Translations under genes and position numbers: made by a program | Notes under the pieces: generated by a model | Database searches by the model: none | Told to the model about the DNA's origin: nothing | Seen by the model: only the letters and a program-made list of their open reading frames with translations | IMG/VR virus record: IMGVR_UViG_3300028114_001316 | Span: 1 to 56,331 of that record | DNA length: 56,331 nt | Reading direction: 5' to 3' (one strand) | Source: a virus | Shown here: piece by piece, positions 35,574 through 43,497 of the stretch | Numbering within the stretch: position 1 is the first letter of the stretch | Layout of the letters: each line of letters opens with the position of its first letter

Positions 35574-35759
35574 TCAAGTGTAATTTAAAGTATGCCATGC
35601 GCCCTAACAGAGCCAAATAATTATCCAGATTACCTTAAGAGTATTCTTAAAGAGATAGATGCTGGAAGCGACGATGAATTAAAAGATTGCGCTTGCTCTT
35701 TAAAAACTCCAACTACAGATGAAGGATGCCCTATTACAGATTCAGATGGTAAAGTTGGA
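35574..35759 (+). repeat. Direct repeat, copy 2 (186 bp)
   Basis: This is the second copy of the 34887-35072 repeat, starting 687 bp further along. It covers the promoter box, the start codon and the 5' end of the gene at 35592. Identity stops abruptly at both ends. Confidence 0.97.
35578..35583 (+). promoter_or_regulatory. Putative late-type promoter box GTGTAAT (repeat copy 2)
   Basis: GTGTAA lies 8 nt before the ATG at 35592. There is no Shine-Dalgarno sequence in the gap. Confidence 0.5.
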
Positions 35760-36422
35760 GCATTTCCATTTTGTTGGGAATTTACAGAAGATACTTCTTT
35801 AGTGGGAGGTGGAACTCTTAATCCTATAAAATTATCATTAAAAGATGCTATGTGGCTATATTGGCAAAGTAAAGATTTTACCCAGACATTGAACCACATA
35901 GAAGTTGGAAGCTGCGGTAGCTGCTCTCCATTAGCAATTCATGATTATAAAAAGAATAAATATGAAAGGTATGTCAAGCAAGACAAAGAGCTTGTTTGTA
36001 AAAAGCAAAGATCATTAATTTATAATCTTAAACTCACGTATAAATATGCGTCAGGCAGTAGTCCGTCAGTTTGCCTTACGGACGTAAGTTTCTACGATCT
36101 TTTTTTAGCTGGTTTTTTCTTTAATATGTATCAAGATATTTGCGGTGTTAATCCTCCTGAAGTTCCAGTTTATCAATATTATATAAAAGAAGGAAATGAT
36201 TACTATTTTTATCCATCATTTTTAATGCTTTATGGAACTTATAATACTACTTTTTCGTCTTATGAACAAACTTGTGTTAATACTGAATTAGTTGGTCAAG
36301 ATAATATGTCAATAAAAATAGATAAAACTACAGTTTCTATACCTATGTATAAAAGATTTGATTCAACTGGCGGCTGTGTTACTGATGTTCCTGGAACTAG
36401 AAGCGCTTTAGTCATAACTTAA
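35592..36422 (+). CDS. Putative virion protein, Cys-rich
   Basis: The 276-residue protein has at least twelve cysteines, including DCACSLKTPTTDEGCPITD near residues 31-50 and VGSCGSCSPLAIHD near 101-114. The rest is aromatic and beta-rich (SVCLTDVSFYDLFLAGFFFN). A similar GSCANCS motif occurs at the N-terminus of the large protein encoded at 53282-55459. No family is recognised. Promoter type and sequence style suggest a virion or host-contact protein; the cysteines may bind metal or form disulfides outside the cell. No signal peptide is seen. Confidence 0.55.
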   Translation: MPCALTEPNNYPDYLKSILKEIDAGSDDELKDCACSLKTPTTDEGCPITDSDGKVGAFPFCWEFTEDTSLVGGGTLNPIKLSLKDAMWLYWQSKDFTQTLNHIEVGSCGSCSPLAIHDYKKNKYERYVKQDKELVCKKQRSLIYNLKLTYKYASGSSPSVCLTDVSFYDLFLAGFFFNMYQDICGVNPPEVPVYQYYIKEGNDYYFYPSFLMLYGTYNTTFSSYEQTCVNTELVGQDNMSIKIDKTTVSIPMYKRFDSTGGCVTDVPGTRSALVIT

Positions 36423-36432
36423 AAAATATAAC

Positions 36433-36888
36433 ATGAATCATTCTTTGTTTATTGAATATATTCTTCAAAATGAAGGAAAATTAACTGGTAGTTATGTGAG
36501 AGAATGGATTGGAAATGGAGAACCAATGGACCGTGGATGGAATGATGTTGATGTCATATGCGCAAAAGATAAAGAGGCCACCATAACAAGAGAAGTTTTA
36601 AATAAATTTCCAAATATAAAATTAGATTTTAGAGCTGGGTCAACACCATTTTATAGCTCTAAATATTCAGCTAATCTTTTTCGTTATGATGGAGAGTTTA
36701 AAATTATGCCACCATATGAAAAATATCAAGAAGAATTTTTAAGTTTAACTAAAAATAAAATATGTAAATTTTTAAATACAAATGATATTGGTAGGAATTT
36801 AAGCGTTGAGAAAAGTTTAATAAATAAAGGTTGGAAACTAATCATCTTAAATAAAACTTACGATTTAGATAATTATAAATTTATTTAA
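36433..36888 (+). CDS. Small nucleotidyltransferase-fold protein
   Basis: The 151-residue protein contains GSYVREWIGNGEP and, 13 residues further on, WNDVDVICAKD (about residues 17-45). This matches the pol beta-type nucleotidyltransferase motif G-(G/S)-x-V-R-(D/E)...D-(V/I)-D. CCA-adding enzymes and poly(A) polymerase heads have the same layout (GGxVRD...DID). Another acidic residue in IKLDFRAG near 63 could complete the metal triad. There is no RNA-binding domain, so the substrate is unknown. The stop shares TTAA with the convergent gene. Confidence 0.55.
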   Translation: MNHSLFIEYILQNEGKLTGSYVREWIGNGEPMDRGWNDVDVICAKDKEATITREVLNKFPNIKLDFRAGSTPFYSSKYSANLFRYDGEFKIMPPYEKYQEEFLSLTKNKICKFLNTNDIGRNLSVEKSLINKGWKLIILNKTYDLDNYKFI

Positions 36889-37160
36889 TCTTTATCTTCT
36901 TCACCAAAATCTTTATCATCTTGATTGGTTCTTGCTATTTGATCTGTTGTGGCTTCTAAATTTAGTTGATCTACGCTTTGACTCCAAGTATTTACATAAT
37001 ACAAAAGAGCCATAGCGTTTATTTGATTATCGAATTTTGTATATACTTGGGGTTCGCCTTTACTTGAGAAATTAAAAAGAATATATCCGCCGAAGCTACA
37101 TTCATCAATTTGCTTGAGCAAAGAGTCTGGTATTTTAAAAGTTTTATTTTTACTTGCCAC
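36885..37160 (-). CDS. Small hypothetical protein, GTG start
   Basis: The product is 91 residues from GTG 37160 (TTG 37166 is the alternative). GTG places the start 9 nt after a GTGTAA box, as in other genes of this window. The sequence has one alpha-beta unit (FKIPDSLLKQIDECSFGGYI, then FNFSSKGEPQVYTKF) and an acidic tail. I do not recognise it. Confidence 0.5.
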   Translation of the reverse strand: MASKNKTFKIPDSLLKQIDECSFGGYILFNFSSKGEPQVYTKFDNQINAMALLYYVNTWSQSVDQLNLEATTDQIARTNQDDKDFGEEDKD

Positions 37161-37169
37161 TAGCAAGTT

Positions 37170-37175
37170 TTACAC
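37170..37175 (-). promoter_or_regulatory. GTGTAA box before the small gene at 36885-37160
   Basis: On the minus strand GTGTAA (37175-37170) lies 9 nt before the GTG start. It overlaps the stop region of the endonuclease gene upstream. Confidence 0.35.
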
Positions 37176-37595
37176 TTAAATGATTAATATTCCAGTTTTT
37201 TCTTCTATATACTGTGGCGATAAATTTTTTAAATCACTTTCGTATAATTCAAGAAATTTAAATTCATTAAGCTCCAGCCATTTTTCTTTTTTAACGTCTC
37301 TTTTTATGCTCTGAAGATATTTGAGTCTAGAATGATCATGAAAAAATTCATTGAAGGATTCATGTTGATTACCTTGTATCTCAACTGCTATTCTTTTTGT
37401 TGCATTTAATATATCGACTTTAAGCATGCTTCCATATACTGGAAACTCTTCATATACAATATGATTTTTCCAATAGGGATAAAAGAATTGTTTGAATTTA
37501 AATTGAAGTTTACTGCGGCTTTTAGCCTCCCAATCTATGAGATTCTTTCTTACGTTTTTATTAACGAGTTTACCGTTAATATTTAATAATCTCAT
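37176..37595 (-). CDS. PD-(D/E)XK-type endonuclease, Vsr/DUF559-like
   Basis: The 139-residue protein shows YEEFPVYGSMLKVDILNATK then RIAVEIQGNQHESFNEFFHD (about residues 48-88). This is the pattern E...VD-x-n-(I/V)EIQG-x-QH of small PD-(D/E)XK nucleases related to very-short-patch and DUF559 enzymes: an acidic pair, Glu-x-Gln instead of Glu-x-Lys, and a following His and Asp. The C-terminus has a helix and FLELYESDL. It overlaps the RecA-like gene by ATGA, so a role in recombination or DNA processing is plausible. Confidence 0.7.
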   Translation of the reverse strand: MRLLNINGKLVNKNVRKNLIDWEAKSRSKLQFKFKQFFYPYWKNHIVYEEFPVYGSMLKVDILNATKRIAVEIQGNQHESFNEFFHDHSRLKYLQSIKRDVKKEKWLELNEFKFLELYESDLKNLSPQYIEEKTGILII

Positions 37596-38734
37596 GACGC
37601 TAGAGTATTAATAAATTTGGTGTAAAAATAATCTACGATTGGTTTATTTTCTTCAAGATAGGATCTCAAATTGTCTATTCCTTGATGTTGCTTCTTAAGC
37701 TCTAGATTTACCTTTTTAAGTTCTTCAATAATTTCATCAGAAAAAGTAACCCATGCTCCTTTTGCGGTCGCAAATTCCCAACTTAGGATTTGATCAATAA
37801 TCTCATATTCTCTCCAAACAGAAGAACCATCTTTACGGCCATATTTTATTGGATATTGAACCTTGGAATTCGTTGTTTCGTTTGTGGATTTTTTAATAGT
37901 AATTTTAACATTATGACCAATTATTTTGTTTTTAATTGGGTCGTATTTTTCATTTGGTTTTTCGAAAATCATATCTTTATTGAATTTGGGTTCGAATTCA
38001 AGAATCCAATTAGCGAAATGCAATAGCGCATTTCCACCAGTTGCAGTAGTTTGACGAATATCCTTATTTGCTGCGTAAGGATCGAGCTTGATGTCAGATC
38101 GAACTTGACTAATAAAGATTGCCATGTGGCCACGTTTAGAAAGTGCAAGAGAAATCTTCTTCATCAACATTGAAGAGATAACTGCTCCACCTGCAACCTT
38201 TGTTGCTTCGGTCATACTCTTTTGAGAATCGCCTTTTGTCATCAAGCCGTCAACTGAATCAAGAATAAAGATATATCTCTTATTCTCATCATTTGATTGA
38301 ATAAGATCTTTCATTAATTCTGAAACGGTTTCAAAAATATTGCATTCAAATACGAAGCAAGTTCCATCAACCCATTCTTTAGCGTCAGTCACAAACTTAA
38401 TACCAGAACGATCTTTAATCTCTTTGCTTAATCTTCCTTCTGCTTTAAAGAGTAAAGCTCTAGAATTATCTACAGTTTTAAGAAAGTTCTTTGTAACTTC
38501 TAGTGCTTCTGAAGTTTTACCACCTTCATTCATACCAATAAATCTATGCAAACCTGGACATAAACCACCGCTTGTGGCGATATCCAGGTTTAAACTACCA
38601 GTAGATACTTTGTAATATACTTCATCCTCAAAGTTATAATGATCTTCTTTATTTTCTTTTAAAAATGATAATAGTCTATCTGATGCACTTGGACCAGATG
38701 ATTCAATAATTTCTTCTTTAGATTTTTTTGCCAT
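37592..38734 (-). CDS. RecA/UvsX-like recombinase
   Basis: The 380-residue protein has a RecA core: STGSLNLDIATSGGLCPGLH near 44-63, Walker A GMNEGGKTS at 67-75, and Walker B YIFILDSVDGLMT near 154-166. Loop and L2-like regions follow (HMAIFISQVRSDIKLDPYAA, then TTATGGNALLHFANWILEFE). RecA normally has GPESSGKTT at Walker A; the glycine-rich NEGG variant is seen in phage UvsX-type proteins. It should promote strand exchange during phage recombination. It overlaps genes on both sides. Confidence 0.92.
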   Translation of the reverse strand: MAKKSKEEIIESSGPSASDRLLSFLKENKEDHYNFEDEVYYKVSTGSLNLDIATSGGLCPGLHRFIGMNEGGKTSEALEVTKNFLKTVDNSRALLFKAEGRLSKEIKDRSGIKFVTDAKEWVDGTCFVFECNIFETVSELMKDLIQSNDENKRYIFILDSVDGLMTKGDSQKSMTEATKVAGGAVISSMLMKKISLALSKRGHMAIFISQVRSDIKLDPYAANKDIRQTTATGGNALLHFANWILEFEPKFNKDMIFEKPNEKYDPIKNKIIGHNVKITIKKSTNETTNSKVQYPIKYGRKDGSSVWREYEIIDQILSWEFATAKGAWVTFSDEIIEELKKVNLELKKQHQGIDNLRSYLEENKPIVDYFYTKFINTLAS

Positions 38735-39062
38735 ATCTTATAAATTCTATCAAACTTTTGGGCTTTTTGCAAATCTTTTTATCATCTTGGACTTTATTTT
38801 CTTCTAGTTTTACTGTTTCTGTATTTAAATTTAAATTAAAACTTTCATATTCTTTTAAAATAAAAGCTTTTCCCTCTGGCTTAAGAAACCAAGCTAATGA
38901 AGGTGGTGGACTTCCTAATTCTTTAAGATTATCCCAAAAATCAAAAGAATTAAACCTTTTAACTAATCTTTGAGCGATTTTAATCTCTCTTGGCCAATTA
39001 ATATTTCCTTTAATAAATTTCTTAACGATTAATTGACAAAGTTTATGATTTGAGATTTTCAA
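38718..39062 (-). CDS. Unknown small protein upstream of the recombinase
   Basis: The 114-residue protein overlaps the dehydratase-intein gene by 20 nt and the recombinase gene by 17 nt. The N-terminal half is helical and basic (MKISNHKLCQLIVKKFIKGN; QRLVKRFNSFDFWDNLKELG) with a PPPSLAWFL segment; the rest is charged. Coupling to the recombinase suggests a mediator or loader, but there is no motif to prove it. Confidence 0.45.
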   Translation of the reverse strand: MKISNHKLCQLIVKKFIKGNINWPREIKIAQRLVKRFNSFDFWDNLKELGSPPPSLAWFLKPEGKAFILKEYESFNLNLNTETVKLEENKVQDDKKICKKPKSLIEFIRYGKKI

Positions 39063-41226
39063 TATCCCAGTTTACCATCTTTTCTATTAATTTGTCAAAT
39101 GAAATTTTTGGTTGCCAGTTTAGCTCTTTTCTAGCTTTATCCGAATTACCAAGAAGAAGCTCCACTTCTGCTGGTCTATAAAATTTAGGATTAATTTGAA
39201 TTAATACCTTTTTATCCTCAGAGACATATACTTCATGTTCTTTTTCTCCAATCCATTCGCCATTAATTCCAGCATAAGCAAAAGCTTTTTCTGCAAACTC
39301 TTTAATTGTATGCGTCTCATTCGATGAAAAAACATATTCTTTCGCATTTCCATCGTAATTACTATTATATTTATCTTGATTTAACATCATCCAAACACCT
39401 TCTATAAAATCCTCAGCATAACTCCAATCTCTTTTCGCTTCAATATTGCCTAATTCTAATGGACTAAAGGGTTCATTATTTTTAATTGCATGGTAAATTC
39501 TTGCTACATTTTTAGTGATTTTGCGAGTTACGAATTCCTCGCCTCTTCTTGGACTATTGTGGACCCAAGAAAATCCAATTCCAGCAGAAAATGTTCCCGA
39601 CTTTGTTTCAAGATCAAATAACCATCCAGAATATTGTAATTTTGATATTTTAGTTACTTCATTTTGACTTTTTATTAAATGTTTTCCTTTATTAGATATA
39701 TTTTTATTATTTGAATTTATATTAATTTTAAAATAAAGCCTATCTCCTCTTTCTTCTGGACATAATGTAAATCTAAATTTTAGTAAACTCAATAAATAGC
39801 ATAAGCCAGAAGCAAGCGTATAGGATGAGGTCGTAAAACCTTGGAATTCAGTTTTTTGATTACTAGCTTTTAATCCATCTCCATCGTTATATGCTTTTAA
39901 ATAAATTTGAATTGTTTTTAGGTTTGAATTTAAAATTTTAATTGGAATTCTTTTATCGCCCGTTTCAGTATAAAGATTTTTTCTTAATAGTTTTAAATAA
40001 TTTGAATCTCCGCATAAATTTATATTTTTTATATCTTTTCTATTCGTGAATCCGCTTTGGCTGTAATATTCAGATGTATATCCAGAGGATAGTTTGCTCC
40101 ACAAAAACTTTACTCTTTCGCATAAATCATTATCTTTATTAGTAAATTTGCCACGACCATCTTCGCTAATGTATCCCTCCGCAGTCATTAATCCTAAAAG
40201 TTCAGCCTCTTCATCTAAAACAATAGATATGTTATTTTTTTCTGGTAGTGGTTTAAGTTCTAGTTCATTATTGACAGATAAATCTTTGGTTTTAATTTGC
40301 ATTCCGCCTTTTATAAAAGATATATGATCTGCCGTTGCTTCGTAAAATCCAGCGCGACACATTATTCTATGTATATCTTTATCATTATTTTCATCATTCC
40401 ATGTGGCCGTTCTTGTTAAAATTTCGCTCCACGTTCCGCCATCCCATATTAAATAATTACAATTATCCGTGGAGATATATTTTTTACCTTTTAAATGGTT
40501 TCTTCTATGAGGAACAATCTCGCTAATTGGTAGAATATTTATCAATCCAGAATCTTTATATTTTATAATAATTGGGGTTTTTTCAGTCAAACACTCGTGA
40601 TTAAAAAGATACCCTTGTACGGCATATAATCCATAAGACTCTCTGTATACCTTAACTAATTGTCTAGAAGCAGCTTTGCTCGCTCCATATGGACTCCTTG
40701 GCTTTAATGGATGATTCTCGTCTTGAGGAGTATATTGTACATTTCCAAATTCTTCGCTTGAACCAGCTTGATAAAGTCTACAAGATGGCTTGTAAAGCCT
40801 TATTGCTTCTAAAATATCAAGCACAGCGGTAGAATTAGTTTGCCAAGTTTGACGAGCAAAATCCCAGCTGCTCGCAACAAAACTTTGAGCAGCAAAGTTA
40901 ATAAAATAATCTGGTTGCAATTTTTCTACAGTTCTTGATATAGCATGAGAATCGGTTAAATCAAAATTAATAAGATGAAATCTATCAGACTTGATATGCT
41001 TAATATTTTCATGATTATATACGCTTAATCTTCTTACTCCACCAAAAATAAGATAATCTGTATTTTTAAGTAAAAAATCAACCATATGACTTCCATCCTG
41101 ACCAGTTACGCCAGTTATTACTACTGTTTTTCTTCCATTAATTATTCTACTAGCATCTTCAATATTGAGGATATTAGAAGTGTCTATCTTTTTACCATAA
41201 TAGGTTTCTTGAAAATTCAAACTCAT
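39043..41226 (-). CDS. gmd: GDP-mannose 4,6-dehydratase interrupted by an intein
   Basis: The 727-residue reading is an extein of 381 residues with an intein at residues 212-557. The N-extein has TVVITGVTGQDGSHMVDFLL (NAD(P)-binding), INFAAQSFVASSWD, QAGSSEEFG and SPYGASKAAS with the catalytic Tyr-x3-Lys. The host protein breaks in the conserved GYLFNHE/SPRRGEEFVTRKI, which reads perfectly after removal of the intein. Gmd converts GDP-mannose to GDP-4-keto-6-deoxymannose, the precursor of GDP-fucose and GDP-rhamnose. No GDP-fucose synthase is obvious nearby. The start is ATG, 8 nt after TATAAT. Confidence 0.95.
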   Translation of the reverse strand: MSLNFQETYYGKKIDTSNILNIEDASRIINGRKTVVITGVTGQDGSHMVDFLLKNTDYLIFGGVRRLSVYNHENIKHIKSDRFHLINFDLTDSHAISRTVEKLQPDYFINFAAQSFVASSWDFARQTWQTNSTAVLDILEAIRLYKPSCRLYQAGSSEEFGNVQYTPQDENHPLKPRSPYGASKAASRQLVKVYRESYGLYAVQGYLFNHECLTEKTPIIIKYKDSGLINILPISEIVPHRRNHLKGKKYISTDNCNYLIWDGGTWSEILTRTATWNDENNDKDIHRIMCRAGFYEATADHISFIKGGMQIKTKDLSVNNELELKPLPEKNNISIVLDEEAELLGLMTAEGYISEDGRGKFTNKDNDLCERVKFLWSKLSSGYTSEYYSQSGFTNRKDIKNINLCGDSNYLKLLRKNLYTETGDKRIPIKILNSNLKTIQIYLKAYNDGDGLKASNQKTEFQGFTTSSYTLASGLCYLLSLLKFRFTLCPEERGDRLYFKININSNNKNISNKGKHLIKSQNEVTKISKLQYSGWLFDLETKSGTFSAGIGFSWVHNSPRRGEEFVTRKITKNVARIYHAIKNNEPFSPLELGNIEAKRDWSYAEDFIEGVWMMLNQDKYNSNYDGNAKEYVFSSNETHTIKEFAEKAFAYAGINGEWIGEKEHEVYVSEDKKVLIQINPKFYRPAEVELLLGNSDKARKELNWQPKISFDKLIEKMVNWDIENLKS
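39556..40593 (-). other. Intein with LAGLIDADG homing endonuclease inside gmd
   Basis: The insert is 346 residues. It starts with Cys1 (CLTEKTPIII) and ends SWVHN with the penultimate His and terminal Asn, followed by Ser+1 of the extein. Block B is EATADH with Thr87 and His90. Two dodecapeptide-type motifs, ELLGLMTAEG (131-140) and YLKAYNDGDG (231-240), keep acidic residues, so the endonuclease may be active. Block F reads GWLFDLETKSGTFSAG. All residues needed for protein splicing are present. Confidence 0.93.
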
Positions 41227-41234
41227 ATTGTTAT

Positions 41235-41240
41235 ATTATA
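41235..41240 (-). promoter_or_regulatory. -10 box TATAAT 8 nt before the gmd ATG
   Basis: A perfect TATAAT (41240-41235) ends 8 nt before the ATG at 41226. TTGATT is present 15 nt upstream of it, a short spacer, so the -35 is weak. Confidence 0.45.
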
Positions 41241-42210
41241 ACAAATTTTTATAAAAATCAATTGTTTGTTTTAGTCCGTGTTTAAAAGATGTGATTGGAT
41301 ACCAATTTAATTCTTTGTTTATTTTGTTATTATCTATTGCATATCTAAAATCATGTCCTTTACGATCTTCTACAAAAGACATATGATCTTGAGGATTAAC
41401 ATTTAATACTTCACAAATATCATTAATAATCTCTAGATTTGTTTTTTCGCAATCTCCACCTATATTATATGTTTCGCCAATTTTACCATTATTTAGTATA
41501 GACCATACTGCTTCACAATGATCATCAACAAATATCCAATCTCTTATATTTTTTCCATTCCCATAAACAGGTATTTTTTTATTATTTAATATAGAATTGA
41601 TAACAACTGGTATGAATTTTTCATTATGTTGATTTGGTCCATAGTTGTTTGAGCAATTAGAAATTGTGATTAAAATTTTAAAAGTATGATGATAAGCTCT
41701 AACTAGCATATCGCTCGAAGCTTTTGATGCAGAGTATGGAGAATTTGGTGCATATGGCGTTTTTTCTGTGAATTTACCTTCTTCACCTAAACTGCCATAA
41801 ACTTCATCAGTAGAAATATGATGAAATCTAATCTCTGGAAAATCTCTAATAATCTCTAATAGGTTGAATGTCCCGAATATATTTGATTGAATGAATCGCC
41901 TTGGGTCAGATATTGAATTATCTACATGAGATTCTGCGGCAAAATGGACTATGTGGGTTATATTATTTTCTTTTAATATGTTTTTAAATTTTTTAATTTC
42001 TATAGAGTTATTTAACATCTCCAACCAAAAATCCTCAAATTTATATTTTATATTATTTTGAAAAGATTTTGTATTATTTAAGTTTGCTGCTCCATGATAT
42101 TTACTTTTTGTATCTATGTTTATGATGGAATGGACTTCTTTTTTATTAATTATATACTTAATAAAATTAGAGCCAATAAAACCAAGGCCACCTGTCACTA
42201 TTATATTCAT
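41236..42210 (-). CDS. rfbB: dTDP-glucose 4,6-dehydratase (RmlB/RfbB)
   Basis: The 324-residue protein is a short-chain dehydrogenase of the RmlB type: MNIIVTGGLGFIGSNFIKYI, HFAAESHVDNSISDPRRFIQ, HHISTDEVYGSLG with the catalytic Asp-Glu, and SPYSASKASSDMLV with Tyr-x3-Lys. NNYGPNQHNEKFIPVVI and GKNIRDWIFVDDH follow. It converts dTDP-glucose to dTDP-4-keto-6-deoxyglucose. It overlaps the isomerase gene by ATGA. The preceding enzyme RmlA is not in this window, so the host may supply dTDP-glucose. Confidence 0.94.
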   Translation of the reverse strand: MNIIVTGGLGFIGSNFIKYIINKKEVHSIINIDTKSKYHGAANLNNTKSFQNNIKYKFEDFWLEMLNNSIEIKKFKNILKENNITHIVHFAAESHVDNSISDPRRFIQSNIFGTFNLLEIIRDFPEIRFHHISTDEVYGSLGEEGKFTEKTPYAPNSPYSASKASSDMLVRAYHHTFKILITISNCSNNYGPNQHNEKFIPVVINSILNNKKIPVYGNGKNIRDWIFVDDHCEAVWSILNNGKIGETYNIGGDCEKTNLEIINDICEVLNVNPQDHMSFVEDRKGHDFRYAIDNNKINKELNWYPITSFKHGLKQTIDFYKNLL

Positions 42211-42593
42211 TTAATTAAATTTAAAAATTCTTTTTTATTTAAAATATAATCTTTTTCATCATATATTGTTGAGCAAATAGAAATCATTATATCGCTGCCA
42301 GTTAAAAATTTTTGTGAATCCCATACCATTTGTGGTATATGAACAAATTCTCCTTGTTTAATTAAGGTTTTTTCTTTTTTATTTCCATAATCTAGATTTA
42401 CTTGTATTTTACCTTTAACACATATTAAAAATTGTTGAGTTTTGAAATGCGCATGATTTCCTCTAACTGTATTTTTTGGTACGTCTCTTACTATAAAAAC
42501 TCTCTTGGGGCTAAACGGTAATCTTTTAAAGTCAATAGGCAGCAGATACCCTCCTCTTTCGTCTGTAAAAGTATTATAAATCTCTATATTCAT
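42207..42593 (-). CDS. fdtA: dTDP-4-keto-6-deoxyglucose 3,4-ketoisomerase (FdtA/WxcM cupin)
   Basis: The 128-residue cupin protein has VRGNHAHFKTQQFLICVKGK (about residues 44-63) and the closing strand GEFVHIPQMVW, both typical of the FdtA/QdtA and WxcM C-terminal family. This enzyme moves the keto group from C4 to C3 of the dTDP sugar. FdtA and QdtA differ in C4 configuration of the product and cannot be told apart here. It lies between the aminotransferase and RmlB genes, in the order expected for the pathway. Confidence 0.88.
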   Translation of the reverse strand: MNIEIYNTFTDERGGYLLPIDFKRLPFSPKRVFIVRDVPKNTVRGNHAHFKTQQFLICVKGKIQVNLDYGNKKEKTLIKQGEFVHIPQMVWDSQKFLTGSDIMISICSTIYDEKDYILNKKEFLNLIK

Positions 42594-43497
42594 TGACCTT
42601 TTTAATTATATAATTTAAATTAGTTTTTGTCAACTTATAATGAAAGGGTATGCTTACTGTTTTTTTAGAGATTCTTTCTGAATTAGGGCATTTTTGATCA
42701 TTTTTTGAATATATTGGATTTAAATTTTGAGCTTCATAATGAAGTCCACAAGTGATTTCATTTTTTTTCATCGCTTCTATGAAATTTTTATTATTATTTA
42801 CTTCTATTCTATAAAGATGATCGCTTGTATTATTCAAATTAAATTTTTTATTGTAAAAATCTCTAATATTTTTTAATTTACTTTTTGTTAAATCAAATTT
42901 ATCAAAATTTCTGAGCACAATTTCTGCTTGTATTGAATTCATATACATTTTATATCCTGGAAATTTAACTTGTCTTTCCCAATTATTTTCTGCATAAGAC
43001 ATCCCATTCATTACAGCTTCTTTTAGCCAGCGAATTTTATCATAATCGTCAGAAACAATCATGCCTCCATCAATTCCTCCTATTGGTTTAGTTGGATAAA
43101 AACTAAAAAACATTACATCATTAGGATTTGCTTCATTTTTGAATTGATTTTTTTCTACTTTTTGTGCGGAATCAATTATTTTATAGTCTTTAAATTCGTG
43201 TAGTATATAGGAATTTCCTATCCATTCTGTATTATCAGTAAATTTTATAGAATTTCCAGATGTTATTAATGCATTTAATACTACTGGAGGTATCATACTT
43301 GGAACTTTTACTTGTATTTTTTTATTTAAAAATAATAAGAATATAGCATTTGTGGCACTATTTATCGAACATGCATATTTTGCACCTACATATTTGGCGA
43401 TAGAATTTTCTAATTCTACGACATTTTTATCATGTAGATGATTTTTAAATTTAGAAAAATCTATTTTATAGTTATTTAAATTAAATAATTTGATCAT
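42574..43497 (-). CDS. dTDP-3-keto-sugar aminotransferase, DegT/DnrJ/EryC1 family (FdtB-like)
   Basis: The ATG at 43497 gives 307 residues; the upstream TTG at 43512 is possible but would overlap the preceding frame more. The fold-type I aminotransferase motifs are present: ELENSIAKYVGAKYACSINS (PLP phosphate site), YKIIDSAQK with Asp binding the PLP ring, and FFSFYPTKPIGGIDGGMIV, whose Lys is the PLP Schiff base residue. It is shorter than the usual 360-370 residues in loops. With RmlB and the isomerase it would make dTDP-Fuc3N or dTDP-Qui3N. The matching acetyltransferase is not seen. Confidence 0.87.
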   Translation of the reverse strand: MIKLFNLNNYKIDFSKFKNHLHDKNVVELENSIAKYVGAKYACSINSATNAIFLLFLNKKIQVKVPSMIPPVVLNALITSGNSIKFTDNTEWIGNSYILHEFKDYKIIDSAQKVEKNQFKNEANPNDVMFFSFYPTKPIGGIDGGMIVSDDYDKIRWLKEAVMNGMSYAENNWERQVKFPGYKMYMNSIQAEIVLRNFDKFDLTKSKLKNIRDFYNKKFNLNNTSDHLYRIEVNNNKNFIEAMKKNEITCGLHYEAQNLNPIYSKNDQKCPNSERISKKTVSIPFHYKLTKTNLNYIIKKVNEYRDL

